From: Gracilaria vermiculophylla
Taxonomy: Eukaryota > Rhodophyta > Florideophyceae > Gracilariales > Gracilariaceae
Assembly: GCA_019155205.2 (NCBI GenBank)
Contig: JAHNZQ020000277.1
Span: forward strand, 1,270,272-1,334,271
Length of the DNA: 64,000 bases
Direction of reading: 5' to 3'
Shown: positions 1-10,129 of the stretch, one piece after another
Position numbering within the stretch: position 1 is the first letter of the stretch
How the letters are laid out: the number at the start of each line of letters is the position of its first letter
Made by a program: the position numbers and the translations under genes
The notes under the pieces: model-generated
The model's input: only the letters and a program-made list of their open reading frames with translations
Databases searched by the model: none
What the model was told of the DNA's origin: nothing

Positions 1-1204
1 AATCGTTCACCGTACGTTGCGTCTGGGGTTCTTGGGAGAGCCGCACGCCGAGGTACTTCCGGTACGAAGTTAACCAATCAGGTATCCCGAGCTTAGATCA
101 ATAGCGATACTTTCGCATTTTTTGCAGGGCAGAGGAGCTGGTATTCCTCAACATCGCCAACAGTTTTTCAATCACGGGCGCTCGGAAGCAACCCCGCCAA
201 GAGATCTTCATTGTCGCTCGTGTCATCTGCGCTTTTGCATCAAATAAGTTGCAATCTTAGCAAGCATTGTACGTAGCGGTTGTAAGGATTTGGCCTTGTT
301 TGGAATCTGACCTTGGTAGATAAAGACGGAGCTACAGTAACGTATATTAAATCAAACACAAAAAAAACGAAGTCGTTGGACGCATCGGATGTGTTCAATG
401 GGCCCAACGTTAGAGCATAAAAGTTATACCCTTCACACCCCGCTGGAAATATTTTGCGTTCATTCTGGCCAACTTGAAGCAGGATATTGTCCCAATGATT
501 ATAATGCAAGAGCCTGGACCTCATGGATGAAGAAATATGGCGATATCGCAAAGCAGATTGCTGTTCGTCGCGTGCCGTGTTAGGTACTATACGGGCCCAA
601 ATTATAGTCGAGGAATCAAGGAGCTGTGAGACAACCTTTGTTGACGATAAGAAGGCCAACACTCTTAGCCATGCAAACACTGTTTGGTTCCAACGAGCAT
701 CAAAGAACCGGTTTCCCGTAGCGCATGTTTCTCGAAAATTTCTGACCGGACTGGTGCATAAGCTCCTTCGATGTTATTACAGGAGATGCCCTCAATCCAT
801 TGTGCCCTTGAAGTAGCCAATTTTACGAGATATGAGTCCCATAGCTTTTACCTTGCCAAAGGGACATAGCTATTGCCAGCCCGTCGATGGTCATCAAATT
901 TACACTCGAGAATATACAATGTCACACGAACATTCGGTCATACATCACAACGGAGCAGTATGTTTAGGCCAGAAATCACATGTCATTGATCGTTTCATGC
1001 ATTTCGGTCAAATGTTTTGAGCGACAGTGAGGTGCACATGTCTCACTGAAGACGGGTCGCATCAGCCAAAATTCAAGGTCTGCACTTCGCGACGTCTTCT
1101 TTTCCACGACAGGTATGTTCAAGAAAAACACGAGTCTGCTTTGAGTGAGACATCAGAAGTGAGTTTGGCACCAATAACGCATTTCCGCCAACTTTTCCCC
1201 CAAA
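1..1204. other. Intergenic stretch, no supported gene
   Basis: Short reading frames occur on both strands, the longest about 146 codons on the minus strand at 240-680. None has a recognisable motif, and they overlap one another. I see no tRNA, repeat or LTR signature here. Confidence 0.5.
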
Positions 1205-3487
1205 ATGGTATCCTTCCGAGCTCTTCGGGGAGCAAGTGACATCGAAACTGAAATGCCTGCGCCAACACCATGGCGACATTCGCGAACGCCATCTGTCGGG
1301 AGTCTTCCCAACTTACAAAGTAGCATTCCATCTTCTGCTAAGGTCAAATCGATGCTTGCGCAACTATTGCTCGTCTCCGTTCTTGTCTTTTACATCCTGT
1401 TACCATCGCACACCGTGAGAAGAATATCATCTAAAGCATCATTAACATCCGTATCGGAAATTGGATTGAAAGTTATCTCAAGTGTGTCCAGTGCTGCCTC
1501 GTCTGTCATTAGAGATAAAGTGACAGAGAATGGAGTGGGCATAGTAGCCGCGTGTATGAACCGCCAAGAAACCCTTGAAAAAGTCCTTCCTACCTGGCTT
1601 GCTGTAGAAGGAATAGACGAAATTATTATCGTTGACTGGGGAAGTGACCCGCCACTAAGAGCGATAGTTAAACCTGAGCAGGATCCACGGCTTCACTTAT
1701 ATCGCGTGAACAAAGAGAATTCATGGGTACTTTCTCGTGCGTACAATCTTGCGCTGAATAAGTCGACAAAAGAACATATCATCAGAACTGATTGCGACTA
1801 TTCATTAGATCCAAAAATTCTGGAAGCCCACAATCTGAGTGAAACCGATTCCGGCTTTTTCTCAGGAAATTGGGAGCTTGCAAGGAATGAGAATGAAGTT
1901 CACTTAAATGGAGCAATGGTTATGAAAAGAGCAGCATTTTGGAATGTTGGAGGTTATGACGAACGAATTCAAACCTATGGATGGGATGATGAAGACCTGT
2001 ACACCCGTTTGCAAGCCAGTAAGATGGAAAAGCTCAACGTGAGCTACGAGCACGTGAGCCACGTTTCCCATGATGATGGGAAAAGGGCACAACGAGGAGT
2101 CAAATTCGCTCAAGTGCAAATAGACCTTAACCAGCTCCTGCTAGAAAAACTCCCGCAGTGGTCCGCTTCGTATGTGAACACTAACGACTCTTCACAGTAC
2201 AAAATTATAACAGAAGATAGCACTGGGTATCATGAATTGGAAGCGACAAATATACCAAGTCCTTTACGACACCTTGTTGACTCTGACGTCTATGAAGAAG
2301 CCTGGGCTATGGCTCTAGGCCGTCGTTTAGCTGACGACTATCAAGTGCCATGGGACGTATTAGAAAGTATGGATTGTGAAAATAAGGAGAAAATGCTGAG
2401 GAAACTAATGGCTCTGCAGGAGGAGCTTGACAGTCTGCAAAGCAAGTCTCAGTCTGCCGAGAACGAAGAGAATCCGGTTCTTCCGTCAAAGGCACGGCTT
2501 CTCCTCGTACATTGCATGCATGGGCTTGGAAACCGATTACGGGCCCTTGGAAGTGCCCTGGCGTTCGCCAAAAATGCGAAAAGGATCCCAGTCATAATAT
2601 GGGAGAGCGATGCACATATAGCTGCAGAGTTTGATGCATTATTCAACACTTCTGACTTGGTACTGTTGAACCGATTTATTCCAAAATGGCCTTTTAAAGA
2701 TTTGCACCAATATGATAAATCATGGAACGATTTCAAGTTCTATAACTACATGGAAATGGAGGAAGGTGCTAATAAAGGTGAGATAATCAAAAACGATCCG
2801 AGCAAGCATCTGTACTACAAGGGTGCATACATAATGGAAGCCCCAGATTACTCATGGTGGGAGGCAGACAATCAGGAACTACGGAATCTTGAACCGGTTG
2901 ACATGGTCAAGGAGCATTTAAGAGAATTGGAACGTCAGGATTTGTCAAACTCAATCGGGGTTCACATTCGAAATAGAACGCTCGAAAAAGATATCAAGAA
3001 CGTGGATTTTAACCAAGAGTATGGATCAGAAGCAGCTTCTACAATGGAGCATTGGCGGACCATGAGCTCATACAAGACGTTTATCGCAGAAATGGAACGA
3101 ATTATAAAGGAGGAGGACGAAAACGTGAAGTTTTATATCGCCACTGATACTTTTAAGATTCTTGCAATTATGAATGAAAAGTTTCCGGGAAAAATTCTTC
3201 GCACGGAGCGGAAATGTGATGACCGAGATTCTGAGTGTGTAAAATATGCTGTCATCGACATGTACGCGTTGAGTAAGACAAAGCGCTTGCTTGGTTCGAA
3301 TTGGAGTAGCTATACAGAAATGGCCGAAAGGTTGGGAGGCCTAAAAGCTAGTTTGGCAGGTCAGGATTTCGGAGTTCCGCTGAAGACCGAAAAGAAGGCC
3401 GTTCCAGAAGATGACGGAAAGGTTAACACAGAAGAAGAATTATTAGCAGAAGAAGAAGAAAGATTACAAGATTCGGATCGAGAATAA
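1205..3487 (+). CDS. Two-domain Golgi-type glycosyltransferase (GT2/GT7-like + fucosyltransferase-like)
   Basis: Single-exon gene of 760 codons. It has a short cytosolic tail and one hydrophobic segment at about residues 50-67, which is the type II signal-anchor layout of Golgi enzymes. Residues about 110-330 form a GT-A nucleotide-sugar transferase domain: VDWGSD at 143-148 is DXD-like, and NGAMVMKRAAFWNVGGYDE (235-253) followed by WDDED resembles the GT2/GT7 acceptor-side motif. A coiled, charged linker (about 390-425) leads to a second domain (about 430-715). That domain has GLGNRLRAL at 440-448, HIRNRT at 587-592 and a C-terminal SNWSSYTE-like signature near 698, all like the GDP-fucose-using NodZ/FUT8/O-FucT fold. 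The last 30 residues are acidic. Each domain's class follows from motifs; donor and acceptor sugars are not inferable. Both halves being active is inference. Confidence 0.85.
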   Translation: MVSFRALRGASDIETEMPAPTPWRHSRTPSVGSLPNLQSSIPSSAKVKSMLAQLLLVSVLVFYILLPSHTVRRISSKASLTSVSEIGLKVISSVSSAASSVIRDKVTENGVGIVAACMNRQETLEKVLPTWLAVEGIDEIIIVDWGSDPPLRAIVKPEQDPRLHLYRVNKENSWVLSRAYNLALNKSTKEHIIRTDCDYSLDPKILEAHNLSETDSGFFSGNWELARNENEVHLNGAMVMKRAAFWNVGGYDERIQTYGWDDEDLYTRLQASKMEKLNVSYEHVSHVSHDDGKRAQRGVKFAQVQIDLNQLLLEKLPQWSASYVNTNDSSQYKIITEDSTGYHELEATNIPSPLRHLVDSDVYEEAWAMALGRRLADDYQVPWDVLESMDCENKEKMLRKLMALQEELDSLQSKSQSAENEENPVLPSKARLLLVHCMHGLGNRLRALGSALAFAKNAKRIPVIIWESDAHIAAEFDALFNTSDLVLLNRFIPKWPFKDLHQYDKSWNDFKFYNYMEMEEGANKGEIIKNDPSKHLYYKGAYIMEAPDYSWWEADNQELRNLEPVDMVKEHLRELERQDLSNSIGVHIRNRTLEKDIKNVDFNQEYGSEAASTMEHWRTMSSYKTFIAEMERIIKEEDENVKFYIATDTFKILAIMNEKFPGKILRTERKCDDRDSECVKYAVIDMYALSKTKRLLGSNWSSYTEMAERLGGLKASLAGQDFGVPLKTEKKAVPEDDGKVNTEEELLAEEEERLQDSDRE

Positions 3488-4192
3488 CAGATTCTTGAAT
3501 GGTAACGTAAATGTAGTAAAACACCGGGAATTATCTTCGGAGTTTTACCCAAACAAGAGCACACCTAAATTGGTAAGTTACTCGAGTGATTCAAGCCCAC
3601 AACAAGGTTTAGTCGTGACCTACGGGGCTTCCTTGTGATAAAAGCGCCTAACCCATCCAGATTTCCTGAGCTGTTTTCGGTGGAGAATTCCCTATCATTT
3701 AATCACTTCCTGCGGCACTCGGATGGGCGTGTTGTGCCGAAGAAGGAACAGCTGTTTATCCTTTCTGCTCTTTTTTTTCCTGTAGCAGTTGCGTTCCAAA
3801 CGGCGCACCCATCCAGACCTGCCCTGCATTGCTGGCCGCTGAACTGCGTATACTGCACCGTGGGACCTTCGACTCCCGCACGGATGAAAAGTCAAAACTG
3901 GAAAATATTTCTTTTCTTTCATATGTTTGAAGTTGAAACTTTTAACTGGTCAATCTTCGGTGTAGATATTCGTCGGAGCGAATGGACGCTGTCGCGCTAT
4001 GATCGTAAAGTACACCACTCCTCGGTACGCGTGGGCGAACTCCGCGTGTCCCAAGTCATCTATTGAGCTAAGAAACTGAGCTCAAAACGGAAACTCGGTC
4101 CTATTCCCTGCACCACGGAGTCAATTCGCTCGCACCAGTGACAAGAACGCCCAAGCACGCTGAAGGATATTTTAAGTTGTTCACACCATCCG
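3488..4192. other. Intergenic between glycosyltransferase and NAXE-like gene
   Basis: A 143-codon plus-strand frame at 3635-4066 has low-complexity, unrecognisable content and I do not count it as a gene. The stretch probably holds the 3' UTR of the upstream gene and the promoter of the next. Confidence 0.4.
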
Positions 4193-5257
4193 ATGGCTTC
4201 GTGCAGAGATTGGCTGCGGCAACCAATACACGCTGCGTTTTTAAGTACTGCATACCTTCCAGGTCGACGGGGGCGGCGAGTTTACTCTTTTGCTCATGGT
4301 CTGGTTACACAAAATCAAAGGCTGTCCGTTCAACCGAGTAATCATCTGAGGGCTGCTGCCATTCACATGGCAGTGGATCCTCCTCCACGCGCACCTCGCT
4401 CGGACAACACGAAACAGAACGACACGAATTCATTCCTCACCCCAGAGTTGGCTATTCAGGCGCAGTTGGAGGCATTTTCCCTCACTGGGAATAATGTTCT
4501 GGCCGTGGCTGATTTATGTGCCATTGGTTTCACGGAAGCGTTTATGCAGTGTTTCCCATCTGCGGATGCCCCTTCTGTTTTCGTTGTGTGTGGCTCTGGT
4601 TTCAATGGGCTCGTCGGTGTTTGCTCTGCGATAAAGCTTAAGGAGAAAGGTTATGACCCCGTGGTTCACTTCAGCCACCCGTCAAAGTATGTCGACATGC
4701 CCTCAATTTGCAGTAAGCATGATATTCCGCTTTATGAGTTTGTTCCTTCAACACTTGAGTTTTATTTCCAGGCAATTGTGGATGCCATGCTCGGGGTAGG
4801 ATTTGATGGTGGAGATATTCATCCTCCATATTGGCAGGTATTTGAAATGTTGGTTTCTACTAGAACTCCGATTGCAAGCATTGATGCTCCGTCTGGATGG
4901 GATCTTACCACTGGGCCGCGCCCAATTGACCGAACGGCAGACACCTTCATCAAGCCTGAGCTTCTTGTTTCTCTTGGAGCGCCGAAGTTGTGTTCCAGAA
5001 TGTTTGCAGGAGCTTACCATTTCATTGCTGGACGACATCTTCCTCAACAATACTTTGCAGAGAAAGGAATTTCTGTGCCATCATTTCCGGCCAAATTTGA
5101 CTCAGTGTTATTCTCAAGCAGCCCGATCCGAACCTTGGGGAATGGAGAGCAGTATGGAAGACCGGGGGCTTTTAATGCAACTCTGTTCACAAAGAATCCC
5201 CGTCGACGATGGGTAGACATTGATGAAGAGATGGATCTTTGGGATGAATTAGATTAG
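4193..5257 (+). CDS. NAD(P)H-hydrate epimerase-like protein (YjeF_N/AIBP family)
   Basis: A 354-residue protein. Residues about 1-60 are basic and Ser/Ala-rich, like an organelle-targeting leader; Met59 is an alternative start for a cytosolic form. Residues about 82-300 match the YjeF N-terminal (NAXE/AIBP) Rossmann-like fold, which epimerises damaged NAD(P)HX. Visible landmarks are VVCGSG (131-136), DAMLGVGFDG (197-206), SIDAPSGWD (229-237), KPELLVSLGAPK (254-265) and the YHF..GR segment (275-281). The usual NNGGDG nucleotide loop reads FNGLVG at 137-142, so the glycines and Asp of that motif are lost. A conserved-looking tail (about 318-354) follows, with GAFNATLF, a basic patch and a DLWDELD end. 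No ADP-dependent dehydratase (NAXD) domain is fused. The stop is TAG, so TAG is a genuine terminator in this genome. It converges with the next gene 51 bp away. Confidence 0.8.
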   Translation: MASCRDWLRQPIHAAFLSTAYLPGRRGRRVYSFAHGLVTQNQRLSVQPSNHLRAAAIHMAVDPPPRAPRSDNTKQNDTNSFLTPELAIQAQLEAFSLTGNNVLAVADLCAIGFTEAFMQCFPSADAPSVFVVCGSGFNGLVGVCSAIKLKEKGYDPVVHFSHPSKYVDMPSICSKHDIPLYEFVPSTLEFYFQAIVDAMLGVGFDGGDIHPPYWQVFEMLVSTRTPIASIDAPSGWDLTTGPRPIDRTADTFIKPELLVSLGAPKLCSRMFAGAYHFIAGRHLPQQYFAEKGISVPSFPAKFDSVLFSSSPIRTLGNGEQYGRPGAFNATLFTKNPRRRWVDIDEEMDLWDELD

Positions 5258-5308
5258 ATTTTTTTTGTAAAGAACCGGTTTTCATGTAAATTGGAAGATC
5301 CTTGTGTT

Positions 5309-6409
5309 TTACACCTCGTTTGTTTTTCTAAGGAAGACATGCCACATCAAGTAATCACCGCCTGCATGTGTAATAGCGGAGGCGGTAACCTTTCCTGTTA
5401 CTCGCCATACCAGGCCGCTTACTAGACCGCAGATGGCAGCAACGGCTGCGTATCGCAGATTCGGAGGGGTGAATCCTTGCTTAGGTTTGCGTAACCGAGA
5501 CATTGCGAACGCAATAGAAGCAATGACGAGAGCGACGATCGAATTGGAACCCAGGCGTTGTTCCAACATATTCTGCATCATGCCGCGAAATAGCAATTCG
5601 TCAGTAACAGAGATCATGTACAAACCAATTGCAGTTGGAATTTCTCGATCTAGTTTTAAACGACCAGGACGGGTGAACCGAGCCAATTGGATTAATGTTG
5701 CCAATACCATACCGGCGATTCCATACACTGCGGCGGACACGATGCCGTAAACAATATCCTGAACGTTGAACTTAAAAGAGTATCCTAAAGCACGGGCTTT
5801 GGAAACTTCGGAGAGTGGTCGAAGAACGGAAAAGATGTTGATGATGTTAAGCGCAGCTGTCAATTGGCCCCATGCAGTTACCTTTCCTGTCGCTGATAAT
5901 TCGGGAGTAAGCAGGTTGAGTTCCAACGGGAGCCAGATAAGTAGTACGGTGATGAAATCTGCTGCTTCAGAAGCCATTGGACTAAGATTCTCGTGCTGCA
6001 TAAGCTGAATAAAGGATGGAAGAACTCCGTAAGCTACATATATCAGAAGATTTTTAAGTGCCCCCGGTTTGCGTTCAAATACTTTTGGCAGTCCCGCTAA
6101 TGTGATAGGAAGGATAACGAGAAACACAGTCCATACTGCTGACCAACCGCTGGTGAACTCGCTGAGGAATGTGCTGGATGAGTAAGCGAAAAAAAGCAGA
6201 GTCCATATCATGGAAGCTGTAGCCTCCATCGCGTGACCTCTTCCACCAGGTTCAGGAATTGTGGGAAACTCATCGTAATCTTCCATTGCTTTGACTCGTG
6301 CCACCTGGATATTAGCTCTCGTGAAGATTCCAGTAGTGTCCAGACGCTTTTTACGGAGAACTGTAATCTGTTTTGCAGAGAAAGCTCTTTGCAAACAGCG
6401 ATCCCTCAC
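5309..6409 (-). CDS. CPBP-family (CAAX protease-like) membrane protein, probably plastid
   Basis: The open frame runs to codon 366, but its first codon is GTG, so the true start is unresolved. The first in-frame ATG is at 6284-6286 (codon 42), or an upstream exon may supply the start. The 40 residues before that Met are basic and hydroxylated, like a transit peptide. Six or more hydrophobic helices follow (about 64-80, 90-107, 119-135, 150-167, 218-242, 260-300, 318-340). The CPBP/Abi motif 1 appears as DELLFR (270-275), with D for the usual first E. Motif 2, FxxxH, reads FAMSR (301-305), with the His replaced by Arg. Motif 3 is THAGGD (347-352). The family includes intramembrane metalloproteases; loss of one His ligand suggests a non-proteolytic scaffold, like some plastid CPBP members. 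Both points are inference. Confidence 0.75.
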   Translation of the reverse strand: MRDRCLQRAFSAKQITVLRKKRLDTTGIFTRANIQVARVKAMEDYDEFPTIPEPGGRGHAMEATASMIWTLLFFAYSSSTFLSEFTSGWSAVWTVFLVILPITLAGLPKVFERKPGALKNLLIYVAYGVLPSFIQLMQHENLSPMASEAADFITVLLIWLPLELNLLTPELSATGKVTAWGQLTAALNIINIFSVLRPLSEVSKARALGYSFKFNVQDIVYGIVSAAVYGIAGMVLATLIQLARFTRPGRLKLDREIPTAIGLYMISVTDELLFRGMMQNMLEQRLGSNSIVALVIASIAFAMSRLRKPKQGFTPPNLRYAAVAAICGLVSGLVWRVTGKVTASAITHAGGDYLMWHVFLRKTNEV

Positions 6410-6909
6410 AGACCTGATCTATTGAATGAAAAAGAGAAAATATGATGACGAGGAGACTTCGGATAACACCACCAAAGAGTTTTTGTGTACATACCGTACC
6501 AGTTTGATATGGGATGAAATGGGGACATTTGGCGCACAACAATCAATGAAATTTCCTAACAGTTTTAATTGGAATCATTTTTATAATTCCAGTTTATTTT
6601 TACTTGAAGCGTTCAGCTCATGTTACACGTTGAAGCGTTTGCATCGTGTGTCTAGATGCATGGGAACCTTGTCCGAGACAGTTCTCAAGAAATAGGGGTA
6701 TGCCACCATTCCAGCATCTACGTTTTTCACAGACCTCTGAGGTAGGGGTGAAGGGCGTCTGTCGAGCTACGCACCAGCCCCGTCTTTGCGAGCGTGATTC
6801 ATTCGTATCGCTTCCGATATTCGTGAATTTGAAATCTAAATCGAAGACAGGCATCGCTCCATAATCCAGCTGATCAAGAACTTAATAGCGACGCTTATAT
6901 CTTTGCAAA
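6410..6909. promoter_or_regulatory. Divergent intergenic region between CPBP gene and proteasome beta1
   Basis: About 0.5 kb lies between two divergently transcribed genes and probably holds both promoters. On the minus strand a GTATGT donor-like site near 6490 and a pyrimidine-rich ATTCAATAG acceptor-like site near 6421 could mark a 5' intron of the CPBP gene. The frames do not join cleanly at an ATG, so this is only a possibility. Confidence 0.35.
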
Positions 6910-7560
6910 ATGACGCCGATCCAACCAGAATGGACGTCTACGGAGCATTCGATGGGAACTTCCATCATGGCAGTGGCCTTTGATGGTGGCGTGGTCATGG
7001 GAGCAGATTCTCGAACCACTACGGGTTCCTACATCGCAAACCGAGTCTCGGATAAGATTACCCCAATGACCGACAAGATATTTTGCTGTCGTTCAGGATC
7101 TGCAGCCGACACGCAGATCATTTCCGATTACGTCCGTCATTACCTGTCAATGCACGCCATCGAACTATCAGAAGATCCAGATGTGCGTACAGCTGCAAAG
7201 ATTTTCCGTACGTTTTGTTATTACAACAAAGAACAACTGATGGCAGGAATCATCGTAGCCGGATATGACGCAAAGAAAGGCGGCCAGGTCTTCACGATTC
7301 CGCTGGGGGGAGCTATGGTTCAGCAACCCTTTGCAATCGGTGGCTCAGGATCTTCTTATATTTACGGATATTGCGATGCGAATTTTAAGGAGGGAATGAC
7401 GAAGGAAGAGTGCAAGGCATTTGTCAAAAATTCGCTATCACTCGCGATGTCTCGGGATGGTAGTTCTGGCGGTGTTATTCGGTTAGTAATCATAGATAAG
7501 GATGGCGCCACAAGAGAATTTCACCCAGGGAACAAGCTACCAGAATTTTGGCAGGGATAA
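6910..7560 (+). CDS. PSMB6: 20S proteasome subunit beta1 (caspase-like, PSMB6/PRE3)
   Basis: A 216-residue, single-exon, N-terminal-nucleophile hydrolase of the inner beta ring of the 20S proteasome. A 16-residue propeptide ends in MG, and autoprocessing before Thr17 would expose the catalytic Thr1. Asp33 (Asp17 of the mature chain) and Lys49 (Lys33) complete the catalytic set. Arg61 in [11 protein letters not shown] is mature Arg45, the S1-pocket residue that gives beta1 its cleavage after acidic residues; beta2 and beta5 do not carry it. SGGVIRL and the short C-terminal tail are also typical. The length matches the family. The start is the first ATG after an AT-rich leader, and the gene diverges from the CPBP gene. 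Confidence 0.95.
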   Translation: MTPIQPEWTSTEHSMGTSIMAVAFDGGVVMGADSRTTTGSYIANRVSDKITPMTDKIFCCRSGSAADTQIISDYVRHYLSMHAIELSEDPDVRTAAKIFRTFCYYNKEQLMAGIIVAGYDAKKGGQVFTIPLGGAMVQQPFAIGGSGSSYIYGYCDANFKEGMTKEECKAFVKNSLSLAMSRDGSSGGVIRLVIIDKDGATREFHPGNKLPEFWQG

Positions 7561-7749
7561 CTACGGATGTGCTCGCACTTGTAAACGAACACGTAAACAT
7601 CTCATTCCCGATGCAATCAAGTGTATTTAAATGATTCTAACCTTCTGTCAGTATCAATTTCTCAGAGGCGCAACATATGCATTTGTGTGTTTTTTCCTCG
7701 TTAAGTCAAAAAGTGCAGATACGCACTTCCTTCAAGTAAAAACGCCCAA
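7561..7749. other. Convergent 3' intergenic spacer
   Basis: A 189-bp spacer between the stop codons of the proteasome and MTHFR genes, AT-rich, and likely to hold both polyadenylation regions. Confidence 0.4.
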
Positions 7750-9618
7750 TCAGTTCGACAATAGCGTTTTGAAAATGGCAAAGATATCACCACCCACATA
7801 ATCATTGTCGACGACGTTCACGAGATACAAAGAATCCCGCAACTCCCTCAGGACAGGGCGCGATGAACTACTTTCATCGTACAGATCGGCCCAGACATTT
7901 GTCCAAACACTAAAAGCTTCATTCTTCCAAACTATGAAAGAGTCAGGATCGACAACAGTCGGCTGCATAACTTCCCGGTCAGGGAATACACCCCACGTCA
8001 CTGCACATGTGGATTTTTGCTTGGCTGTGGTTCGCAGTTCATCAGTTCCGGCCCTTGCAGCATAAATTGTCAGCGACGGGAAACTGGGGGCGGCTGCGAA
8101 CAAAGCATCAACAACTTCCGGCTTCGCGAAGAACTCAATATATGCTTTCTGGTATACATAGCCTCCATTGCTACCCCACCCAACAGTGACATCCACCGAA
8201 GGTGCCGCGTTCACCCGAGGCTGGGAGTTAATTGTTAACAACCCATTACGGTTTAACCATAACAGCGGCGCAGAAATGACCGACGTTTCGGTGGCCAACT
8301 CTTCAGTTTCTGACCATGGAAGCCTTTTCAGTTCACCCTTTTGGAATCTAGTGAACACGTTTGTGACGTCCTCGAAGTCTTTGATTTCTCCATAGAGCTT
8401 TGCGGCTTCGGTTTTTTGCGCTGCAGAAGCCCAACCACCGCCACCCAATAAATGGTAGTCAGCAAGATCTCCATAAGCCGGAGATCGGTTATCACCCCAA
8501 CGCCCATTCGGATAATCATCCCAAGTAGATGTACGATTAAGATAAGATTTCGGTCTATTCGCCCAGTATATGGGGCGAACATTTTCATTGCGGCGTTTAC
8601 CAACAGTTGCTGGACGCCATGGGAGGGAGCGGATAGACTCCGTCCTTGGGATGAGATTAAGCTTGTCAATAATGCCCATCACGGAGTTTTCCAAATTGAG
8701 TGAATAGAAATGAATACCAGGACAAAGGCCAGATTTTAGAATACGTTTGCACATGTCCACACCAAGACGAATACCAAACTCTTTCACTGCCATGTCATTG
8801 TCCTTGATCGGTTCCATTGCATCAAGAACAGCCGGAGGAACATATGTTTTGCAAAACCCGGTCATTCGCTTGAACCCGTTGTAGTTCTGAATCGGGAGAA
8901 TACCAGGCAAAATGGGAACGGTAATACCGACTTCTCGACAGTCGCGAACAAATTTGAGGAAGGTTTCAACATCGTAGAACATTTGGGTGATGATGAAATC
9001 AGCTCCTGCATCAACTTTCTCCTTCAAATAAGCCATTTCCTGCTCCATTGAAATCCTTCCATCCAGGTAACCAGCAGGATGACCCTCAGGGTAACCCGCG
9101 ACGCAAATCCCAAAGTAGTCTCCATAATTGGCACGTATGAAACGGACAAGATCCGTGCCGTGTTCGAAACCATCCTCACACTTTGTCCACTCCTTACCGG
9201 CCGGTGGGTCTCCGCGCAAGGCGAGAATGTTGCGAATACCCCGGGCCTTGGCGCCTTCTAGGCCCTCCAGAACCTTTCCTGCTGGCATGTTGGTGCAGGT
9301 TAGGTGCATCATAACATCGACTCCGAGGTATTTTTGGATGTTTCCGGAGAGCTCAAGAGTCAAATCGCTCGTAGAGCCTCCGGCGCCCCAGGTGACATCA
9401 CAGAAAAGGGGCTCGACAGCGGTCATGCGCTCCACACGTTGATAAAGGTTGCTGACGCCCGTTTCGGTCTTGGGTGGAAAGTACTCAAAAGAAAAGAAAG
9501 GCCGGTTCTCATCAGCGCGATGGCGGATTTTGTCTGCGATTCGCGGCAAATGGCGTAGGTTCGGATCAGAATCGAAGGAGACATTTGGCGAAGATCCATT
9601 CACGGCGGGGACGATCAT
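7750..9618 (-). CDS. MTHFR: Methylenetetrahydrofolate reductase
   Basis: A 622-residue, single-exon, two-domain eukaryotic MTHFR. The N-terminal FAD-binding TIM-barrel (about 35-325) reduces 5,10-methylene-THF to 5-methyl-THF for methionine synthesis. It has SFEYFPPKT at 43-51 with the catalytic Glu, VTWGAGGST (75-83) and ALRGDPPAG (133-141). The C-terminal half (about 340-622) is the eukaryote-specific regulatory domain and opens with VRPIYWANRPKSY (348-360), then TWDDYPNGRWGD (365-376). In animals and yeast this half binds SAM and inhibits the enzyme, whereas plant enzymes are SAM-insensitive; regulation here cannot be read from sequence. The ATG at 9616-9618 gives the usual short N-terminus. 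Confidence 0.95.
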   Translation of the reverse strand: MIVPAVNGSSPNVSFDSDPNLRHLPRIADKIRHRADENRPFFSFEYFPPKTETGVSNLYQRVERMTAVEPLFCDVTWGAGGSTSDLTLELSGNIQKYLGVDVMMHLTCTNMPAGKVLEGLEGAKARGIRNILALRGDPPAGKEWTKCEDGFEHGTDLVRFIRANYGDYFGICVAGYPEGHPAGYLDGRISMEQEMAYLKEKVDAGADFIITQMFYDVETFLKFVRDCREVGITVPILPGILPIQNYNGFKRMTGFCKTYVPPAVLDAMEPIKDNDMAVKEFGIRLGVDMCKRILKSGLCPGIHFYSLNLENSVMGIIDKLNLIPRTESIRSLPWRPATVGKRRNENVRPIYWANRPKSYLNRTSTWDDYPNGRWGDNRSPAYGDLADYHLLGGGGWASAAQKTEAAKLYGEIKDFEDVTNVFTRFQKGELKRLPWSETEELATETSVISAPLLWLNRNGLLTINSQPRVNAAPSVDVTVGWGSNGGYVYQKAYIEFFAKPEVVDALFAAAPSFPSLTIYAARAGTDELRTTAKQKSTCAVTWGVFPDREVMQPTVVDPDSFIVWKNEAFSVWTNVWADLYDESSSSRPVLRELRDSLYLVNVVDNDYVGGDIFAIFKTLLSN

Positions 9619-10019
9619 CCTGAATAGGGTGGGTGGTTTGAGTGCAGAGAGAGCGAGTCAGGACGAATTCTGTCTTGACGAGAGGCTAGGCTGTGCAGCG
9701 CGACGCGACGGTTAGGCAAGATATAGAGAATATTTGAAGACTTGCAAGCAGGAGGGCAAGAACTGTAAGGCTTCTCCAGCTCCGTATTTGAGCCATCCTT
9801 TCTGTGGTTCGTCGTTGACCCCACGGCGCAGTGCCGGGCGACGGCCATCTTCATGAACAAGAATCAAATGTCTGCTGACACTGATGCAAGAGTTACGACG
9901 TGGCAACTGTTCCACGTGGAACTGGCCAGCGTGTCGACAAACCGCAAACCTTTTTTCGCGGGAACTAGGAATTCTCGGACTTGCATCAGACACAAGCATC
10001 TGCATCAGACCCCGCAACG
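9619..10019. promoter_or_regulatory. Shared promoter region of MTHFR and POLD2
   Basis: About 0.4 kb lies between divergent genes. No TATA element is evident. The POLD2 side could include a first exon (see the POLD2 entry). Confidence 0.35.
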
Positions 10020-10129
10020 ATGGATGAACGGCTACCTCACTCTAAGAACAAGCGCGAGTCGGCAAGTATCTATCCGCCTTACCAGCCCATCGACTTAACG
10101 TGTTCACATCAACACGAGATTTTCACTCA

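Noticed and set aside
240..680. 146-codon minus-strand frame near the window start
   Set aside because: No ATG-supported domain and no recognisable motif. Overlapped by other frames.
3635..4066. 143-codon plus-strand frame
   Set aside because: No motif and atypical composition. Lies in an expected UTR/promoter region.
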